Assembly (NCBI GenBank): GCA_003450815.1
Contig: DMES01000069.1
Location: 1 to 10,683, forward strand
DNA: 10,683 nucleotides
DNA from: Elusimicrobiota bacterium
GTDB lineage: Bacteria; Elusimicrobiota; Elusimicrobia; Elusimicrobiales; UBA9959
Direction: 5' to 3'
Below are positions 7,274-10,683 of this stretch, piece after piece. How positions within the stretch are numbered: position 1 is the first letter of the stretch; each line of letters opens with the position of its first letter. The translations under genes and the position numbers were made by a program. The notes beneath the pieces were generated by a model. It was not told the DNA's origin and did not search any database. It saw only the letters and a program-made list of their open reading frames with translations.

Positions 7274-7498
7274 GGCAAATATTCGGTGAACCCATAAGCT
7301 GCCCTTGTAGTAGCAAAGCTTGCTTTGCCTCTTCTACTGGCAGAGCAAGCTCAGTCGCGGACAGCGCCAGGGGAAACCGCAATGCGGTGTCCCCTCAACT
7401 GTTGGGAAGGGGTACCCGCGACAGGCCAGTGTCACTGCCACTACACCCCGTAACGAAGGTTATCAGCGAAAGATACACAGGTTCACTGAATATTTACA
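7274..7498. other. Concentric self-complementary element: candidate structured RNA or MITE-like repeat
   Basis: The ends are inverted repeats: 7277-7292 pairs with 7480-7495 over 16 positions (one G.T on the plus strand). Inside, on nearly the same centre, TGGCAG (7338-7343) matches CTGCCA (7435-7440), GTCGCGG (7354-7360) matches CCGCGAC (7416-7422), and 7369-7380 pairs with 7384-7395 at 11 of 12 positions around a 3-base loop. Side hairpins include GCAAAG-CTTG-CTTTGC at 7313-7328. The whole would fold into a long branched rod on either strand; the G.T pair in the outer stem would be a C.A mismatch on the minus strand, weakly favouring plus-strand RNA. The right end overlaps the last codons of the methyltransferase, as expected if a mobile element had inserted there. 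I do not recognise it as a known RNA family; a MITE is the main alternative. Confidence 0.5.
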
Positions 7499-8226
7499 TC
7501 TGTTTTTTTCTCTTTAGGGCTCAGCAACAGACAGCCCATGCTGCGCAAAGTTTTAACGGAGGCTAAAAGCGAATCCGCAACTGGAAAAGGCGCTGGGTGC
7601 GCATCCTCAAGCTTCTCAATTACATTCAGGCCTTTGCCTATACCTTCAAGCAGAACCGGCCTTATGGCGTCTCCATAAGCAGCCCGCCAACTGCGCACAT
7701 CCGCCTTTTCCATATTTTCTCTGTTGGCATCGTCAAGTATTATATATCCGCCGGGGCTGACAGCCGGAAAAGCGTCGTAAAGGACGGCCTCGCGCCCACA
7801 GCCGTTATACGGCGCGTCTATCAGTACAAGGTCAAAAGGCCCCAGGGCCTCAAGCAGACCTTTAGGCAGGCAATAAGAGAGCAGCAGCCGCGAACCGTAA
7901 AATTTCGGCCGGAGCGGGGCCACTCTGAATTGCACGCGCGCCTGCGCGCCGGAATTTTCAAAACTTTCCCGGGCAAGGTCTGAATAGTATCTGGAGTCGT
8001 CAATGGAAAGCAGATAGTTTCCCTCAAAAGCGCCTATCTCACGGGCTATCATAAGAGAGGAAAAGCCTGAGCCGAATTCAAGCACCTTGCGAGCGCCAGT
8101 AGCGCGGATAAAAGCGGCTAAAAAACAGCAGGAGGAGGGATCCAGCGCCCGGGACCCGGTGTGTTCAAGTTTTGAAATTACTATCTTGTCCATTTCGGCC
8201 AGCGCCGCGGAGATATATTGATTCAT
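7483..8226 (-). CDS. Class I SAM-dependent methyltransferase
   Basis: A 247-residue Rossmann-fold methyltransferase. The SAM-binding motif I is KVLEFGSGFSS (47-57); LLSIDDS (72-78) ends the second strand with the acidic residues that usually hold the ribose; FDLVLIDAPY (131-140) and GGYIILDD (159-166) are motifs IV-V, resembling O-methyltransferase and Methyltransf_24-type enzymes. No signal peptide or membrane segment, so it acts in the cytoplasm. Substrate cannot be read; a sugar, lipid or small molecule is as likely as protein. The ATG overlaps the stop of the receiver/propeller gene (ATGA, 8226-8223) and has no Shine-Dalgarno of its own, so it depends on coupling. The last residues (KEKKTDVNIQ) lie over an A7 run and the end of the self-complementary element, and may be an element-derived tail. 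Confidence 0.85.
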   Translation of the reverse strand: MNQYISAALAEMDKIVISKLEHTGSRALDPSSCCFLAAFIRATGARKVLEFGSGFSSLMIAREIGAFEGNYLLSIDDSRYYSDLARESFENSGAQARVQFRVAPLRPKFYGSRLLLSYCLPKGLLEALGPFDLVLIDAPYNGCGREAVLYDAFPAVSPGGYIILDDANRENMEKADVRSWRAAYGDAIRPVLLEGIGKGLNVIEKLEDAHPAPFPVADSLLASVKTLRSMGCLLLSPKEKKTDVNIQ

Positions 8227-9440
8227 TTGTCGGTGGACAATTTCAAATTTTCCTGCCCTCTACGGGAAACAGAATTCATTCCGTCGCGGGCAAGCCAGAT
8301 ATTTTGCTTCAGGCGGACAAAGGTGGAAAGGGGCTGCTGGCCTTCGTTCAATCCGGGCAGGGAATACGACGCTATCACGGACAGCTTCGAATCAAGCTCA
8401 TGCCGGTAAATTTTTCTGGTATCCGCGTCGGCGGACCACATATATTGATCGTCCTTGTAGAGCGCGACAGGAGAGTTTGCCGGGGACGGAAAAGAATCCA
8501 CCACCGTAAGATTGTCATCCATCAGATGCCGGTAAATCCGGTGGCTTTGAGAATCGCATGACCATAAATATTTTTCGTCCCAGAACAGGCACGACGGCTG
8601 TTCTGCGGGGCTAGAATATTTACCGGCAAGGGTAAGATCCTCGTCAAACCGCCTTTTGACAATTTGTTTCTTCCATGAATCGCAGATATAAAAATAATCC
8701 CCGGCTATCGCGAATCCTGTGACATGGCTGTCAGGAAGATGATAACTTTTCACCGGCAGCAGTTTGCTTCCATTAAGCTGGTAGCGGTAAATTGTCTGAT
8801 CAAACCAGTCGCTGGCCCATAGCTCGCCCTGGCGCCATACCAGGCCGGAAGTATGAGAGTGCGGAATGGCAAAATCCGAATTGACTTCGGGGAAACCGAC
8901 TTTCCAGATAAAAATACCCGCGGCTATAAGGCACACGGCGGCCAGGACCGAAATTATCCTCCATTTCAGGGACGTCTGCGGCTCTTCTTCTTCCGCCATT
9001 TCCGCCGCCGGCGCTGTTTTTACCCCAGCCAATTTCTGGAAAAGCTCCGTTCTCAAAAGGCTTTTTTCGGGATGAACCGGCCGGACGATGAGCAGCTTTT
9101 TAACCGCTTCAAGAAGCTGTTTATTGTCAAACGGCTTGGCCAGATAGTGATTGGCGCCCAGTTGCAGCGACTCTTTTGCTGCATCCTCGCTTCCATACCC
9201 GGTCACCATGATAACCGGAACACTTTTGTGCGTTTGCCTTAGCCTGCGCAGTGTCTGAAGGCCGTCCATTCCCGGCATACGGCTATCCATCAGGACAAGA
9301 TCTATCACGCCCTTTTGCAGAAGCCCAAGTGCCGCGGAACCGTCAGGAGCTTCCTCCACCTGGTAGCCGTTGTGGGTAAGCACCATGCGCAGCGCCTTGC
9401 GCATATCGGCCTCATCGTCTACCACTAAAATTTTACTCAT
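8223..9440 (-). CDS. Membrane-tethered response regulator: receiver, one TM helix, extracytoplasmic beta-propeller-like domain
   Basis: A 405-residue fusion. Residues 1-118 are a complete receiver domain: acidic pair D8-D9, phospho-acceptor D52 (LVLMDSRMPGMDG), T80 (VIMVTG) and K102 (AKPFD). A linker with an acidic patch (EMAEEEEP) leads to a single membrane helix at about 161-179, with K159 and R161 before it, which predicts the receiver inside and the C-terminus outside. Residues 190-400 hold beta-propeller-like repeats of the form W-S-x-D ... IYRH ... L-x-V-V-x-SY-x-x-P; Y233, Y275, F317 and Y359 are exactly 42 residues apart, and the W/Y-x-x-D element recurs near 208, 251, 293, 335 and 382, so about five blades. 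There is no DNA-binding or enzymatic output domain. The soluble kinase gene just upstream is the likely phosphodonor. ATG chosen with AAGGA 6-7 bases upstream. Layout is seen; the signalling direction is inference. Confidence 0.88.
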   Translation of the reverse strand: MSKILVVDDEADMRKALRMVLTHNGYQVEEAPDGSAALGLLQKGVIDLVLMDSRMPGMDGLQTLRRLRQTHKSVPVIMVTGYGSEDAAKESLQLGANHYLAKPFDNKQLLEAVKKLLIVRPVHPEKSLLRTELFQKLAGVKTAPAAEMAEEEEPQTSLKWRIISVLAAVCLIAAGIFIWKVGFPEVNSDFAIPHSHTSGLVWRQGELWASDWFDQTIYRYQLNGSKLLPVKSYHLPDSHVTGFAIAGDYFYICDSWKKQIVKRRFDEDLTLAGKYSSPAEQPSCLFWDEKYLWSCDSQSHRIYRHLMDDNLTVVDSFPSPANSPVALYKDDQYMWSADADTRKIYRHELDSKLSVIASYSLPGLNEGQQPLSTFVRLKQNIWLARDGMNSVSRRGQENLKLSTDK

Positions 9441-9478
9441 CGCTCTTCCTTAAAATCCGCCCAGGTTGTCAAGTTAGG

Positions 9479-9580
9479 AGTTCAAGGTTCACGGTTCAAC
9501 GGTTCACGGTTATTTTTTCACTTTTTTCTTGTATTCCCTGATTTACAACCGTTGAACCTTGAACTGTGAACCCTGAACCT
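9479..9580. repeat. Two inverted arrays of GTTCAAG-type heptamers between kinase and receiver genes
   Basis: At 9480-9511 the plus strand has GTTCAAG, GTTCACG, GTTCAAC and, after one extra G, GTTCACG again. At 9551-9578 the minus strand has GTTCAGG, GTTCACA, GTTCAAG and GTTCAAC. The arrays can pair with each other around a T-rich 35-base spacer. They occupy most of the 157-base gap, so they could separate expression of the two signalling genes. Confidence 0.65.
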
Positions 9581-9597
9581 AAGTAGTAACACTCCCT

Positions 9598-10293
9598 TTA
9601 CACCGCGGGAATTATTCCTGTTACCGTGGTTCCATTTCCCGGACTGCTTTCCAGCTTCAGGCTTCCTCCGTGCAGCTCAAATATCTTCAGGGCCATTGGA
9701 AGACCCAAGCCCGCACTCTCACGCTTGGTGGTGAAGAAAGGAGAAAACACATTTTTTAAATCTTCTTCTAAAATCCCGGCTCCCGAATCCACAAACAGGA
9801 AGAGACAGTTTTTTGAAGTCTTCTCCCGCAAAACGCGAATGCACAATTTCCCGCCACGCGGCATGGCCTCTATCGCGTTAAGGCCGATCTGAAGCAAAGC
9901 TTCCTGAAGACGGTAAGCATCCACATGGACCGTAAAAAGCGATTCCTCATAAAGCAGTTCCAACTGTATATTCTGGCTCTCGCACCTTAATTTGAGCATA
10001 GGCAGGAGCGGCTGTATTATCTCCGCTGGAACGCAGTTTTGCATATCAAGCTCTATGGGTTTGGCAAAGTCAACCAGTTCATCCAGACGATGGTTCAAAA
10101 AATCAACCTGTTGGACAATAGTTCCCGTAATTTGCCGATACTCTTTTTCGCGAATCAGCGAAAGAAGGTGCTGTGTCTGACTGCGGATAATAGCCAGGGG
10201 ATTACGAATTTGATGGGCAATGCCAAACACCAATTCTGAAATAGCCTTTTCAGAAACGCTCAACGCAGTACTTTTGTTTTGTCGCGGCCCCAT
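9598..10293 (-). CDS. Short soluble histidine kinase without a sensor domain
   Basis: A 231-residue transmitter consisting only of HisKA and HATPase_c domains. The H-box is GIAHQIRNPL with phospho-accepting H27; the residue after His is Gln where most HisKA kinases have Glu or Asp. The ATP-binding half has the N-box LNAIEAMPRGG (N139), G1 DSGAGI (169-174), F-box FSPFFTTK (183-190) and G2 GLGLPMALKIFELHGG (195-210). No membrane segment and only about 20 residues precede the dimerisation helix, so any signal must come from a partner protein. The pattern resembles NtrB/ZraS-like kinases. No in-frame start exists between the ATG and the upstream TAG at 10335; there is no Shine-Dalgarno at normal distance, and an extended -10 box sits 6 bases upstream. 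The receiver/propeller gene downstream is the obvious partner; a gap of 157 bases with heptamers lies between. Confidence 0.88.
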   Translation of the reverse strand: MGPRQNKSTALSVSEKAISELVFGIAHQIRNPLAIIRSQTQHLLSLIREKEYRQITGTIVQQVDFLNHRLDELVDFAKPIELDMQNCVPAEIIQPLLPMLKLRCESQNIQLELLYEESLFTVHVDAYRLQEALLQIGLNAIEAMPRGGKLCIRVLREKTSKNCLFLFVDSGAGILEEDLKNVFSPFFTTKRESAGLGLPMALKIFELHGGSLKLESSPGNGTTVTGIIPAV

Positions 10294-10299
10294 TAGAGT

Positions 10300-10308
10300 A
10301 TTATACCA
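10300..10308 (-). promoter_or_regulatory. Extended -10 promoter of the kinase gene, possibly leaderless
   Basis: On the minus strand TGG (10308-10306) is followed directly by the consensus TATAAT (10305-10300), an extended -10 element. No clear -35 is visible, which extended -10 promoters tolerate. Six bases separate the box from the ATG at 10293, so the usual start distance puts the first transcribed base on or next to the A of the start codon. Confidence 0.55.
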
Positions 10309-10400
10309 TTCCTCATTTGAATTATCCGTTGCCTACTATCTTGTTATTAGAACTAATCATTATCAATTATCTTCACGCTTGTTCTTTAGTAGTACCCTTC

Positions 10401-10430
10401 ACTTGTGACTTGTGGCATGCGACTTGTGAC
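10401..10430 (+). repeat. ACTTGTG heptamer array
   Basis: Units ACTTGTG (10401-10407), ACTTGTG (10408-10414), a diverged GCATGCG (10415-10421) and ACTTGTG (10422-10428), all in exact 7-base phase. It lies in the gap between the LysM gene and the kinase, next to the 12-bp hairpin; the AT-rich remainder of that gap (10309-10400) shows no gene. Confidence 0.6.
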
Positions 10431-10457
10431 AGCAAAAGGAGCTACGCTCCTTTTGCT
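10431..10457 (-). terminator. Perfect 12-bp hairpin at the end of the LysM gene
   Basis: AGCAAAAGGAGC (10431-10442) and its exact complement (10446-10457) enclose a 3-base loop, and the stem includes the TAG stop of the LysM gene (10458-10456). In the minus direction the distal arm contains TTTT but no U-tract follows, so it may stabilise the 3' end rather than terminate. Confidence 0.5.
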
Positions 10458-10683
10458 ACGGCACCAATATTATCTGCCCGGGCTCCACGTCGCCGCCGCG
10501 CTGTAAATGCCCCTCATTTGCCCTGTATATCTCAATCCACCTCGCCGCGTCTCCCCACGCTTTCTCGGCTATGCTCCTCAAGGTGTCTCCCGACTGCACC
10601 ACATATGTATGCCCCGGCACAGGTTTAGCAGATTCTTTCTTCTCCGGTTTCTTCTCCATGATCGCTTTTTTCTCCAGCTTACC
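10456..10683 (-). CDS. LysM-domain protein, C-terminal part, cut by the window edge
   Basis: The frame is open from the right edge to the TAG, giving 75 codons in view. A Lys/Glu-rich linker (KLEKKAIMEKKPEKKES) leads into one LysM domain of about 48 residues, from TYVVQSGDTLRSIAEKAWGD to PGQIILVP. LysM binds N-acetylglucosamine-containing polymers, chiefly peptidoglycan; the WGDAARWIEIYRAN form resembles the C-terminal LysM of many envelope and phage-tail-assembly proteins. An ATG at 10659 could be read as the start, but it lies inside the Lys-rich linker, which continues in frame to the edge, so I treat this as the C-terminus of a longer protein. What comes before cannot be seen. Confidence 0.75.
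   Translation of the reverse strand, partial: GKLEKKAIMEKKPEKKESAKPVPGHTYVVQSGDTLRSIAEKAWGDAARWIEIYRANEGHLQRGGDVEPGQIILVP

Noticed and set aside
7369..7475. Plus-strand resemblance to a cobalamin riboswitch core (GGTGTCCCCTCAACTGTT, then CACTGCCA and GAAGG-like pieces)
   Set aside because: The pieces match only loosely, the B12-box is not convincing, and no plus-strand gene follows. The likeness may come from the palindromic design of the element. A covariance-model search would settle it.
9467..9472. Perfect TTGACA on the minus strand upstream of the receiver gene
   Set aside because: No -10-like hexamer lies 16-18 bases downstream before the ATG, and the site is too close to the start codon.
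9480..9578. CRISPR-like array
   Set aside because: Units are only 7 bases, have no unique spacers and no cas genes are near.

Overview
The window reads as a piece of a Gram-negative bacterial chromosome. The signs are several type IV prepilin-like proteins, a Sec-exported CpxP/Spy-like periplasmic protein, and a REP-transposase-type DnaA-C-like fragment. Intergenic sequence is full of short 7-bp-periodic repeats. Rich prepilin content and such repeats fit metagenome-type lineages such as Elusimicrobiota or Omnitrophota, but this is only an impression and no marker gene is present. Every gene I can support lies on the minus strand, so transcription runs from the right edge to the left.

Right part (10683 to 7256). 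A protein ending in a LysM domain enters from the right edge and stops in a perfect 12-bp hairpin. A short soluble histidine kinase follows, with a consensus extended -10 box so close to its ATG that the message may be leaderless. After a gap of 157 bases filled by two inverted arrays of GTTCAAG-type heptamers comes a 405-aa protein with an unusual layout: receiver domain, one membrane helix, then an extracytoplasmic beta-propeller-like domain with a 42-residue repeat. An ATGA overlap couples it to a class I SAM-dependent methyltransferase. A 225-base, concentrically self-complementary non-coding element starts inside the methyltransferase tail and fills the gap before a membrane family 2 glycosyltransferase. 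That gene ends in a strong 16-bp hairpin terminator. I infer a signalling module (kinase, membrane-tethered receiver/propeller) next to envelope glycan-modifying enzymes.

Middle (6019 to 4737). A 332-base gap holds a weak promoter candidate and a 14-bp inverted repeat that abuts the Shine-Dalgarno of a secreted CpxP/Spy-like protein with a Lys/Pro/Ala-rich tail. A second gap with heptamer arrays, a hairpin and a good promoter candidate precedes the pilin operon.

Left part (4736 to 14). Three overlapping prepilin-like genes: an 884-aa minor pilin carrying carboxypeptidase-regulatory-like repeats and a lamin-tail-like domain, a 167-aa GspJ/PilW-like pilin, and a 428-aa PilX/GspK-like pilin that lacks Glu5. 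They look like the minor-pilin/tip set of a type IV pilus or type II secretion pseudopilus, the big one acting as a surface adhesin. A small DnaA-C-like ORF, probably a remnant of a REP-associated tyrosine transposase, ends the window.
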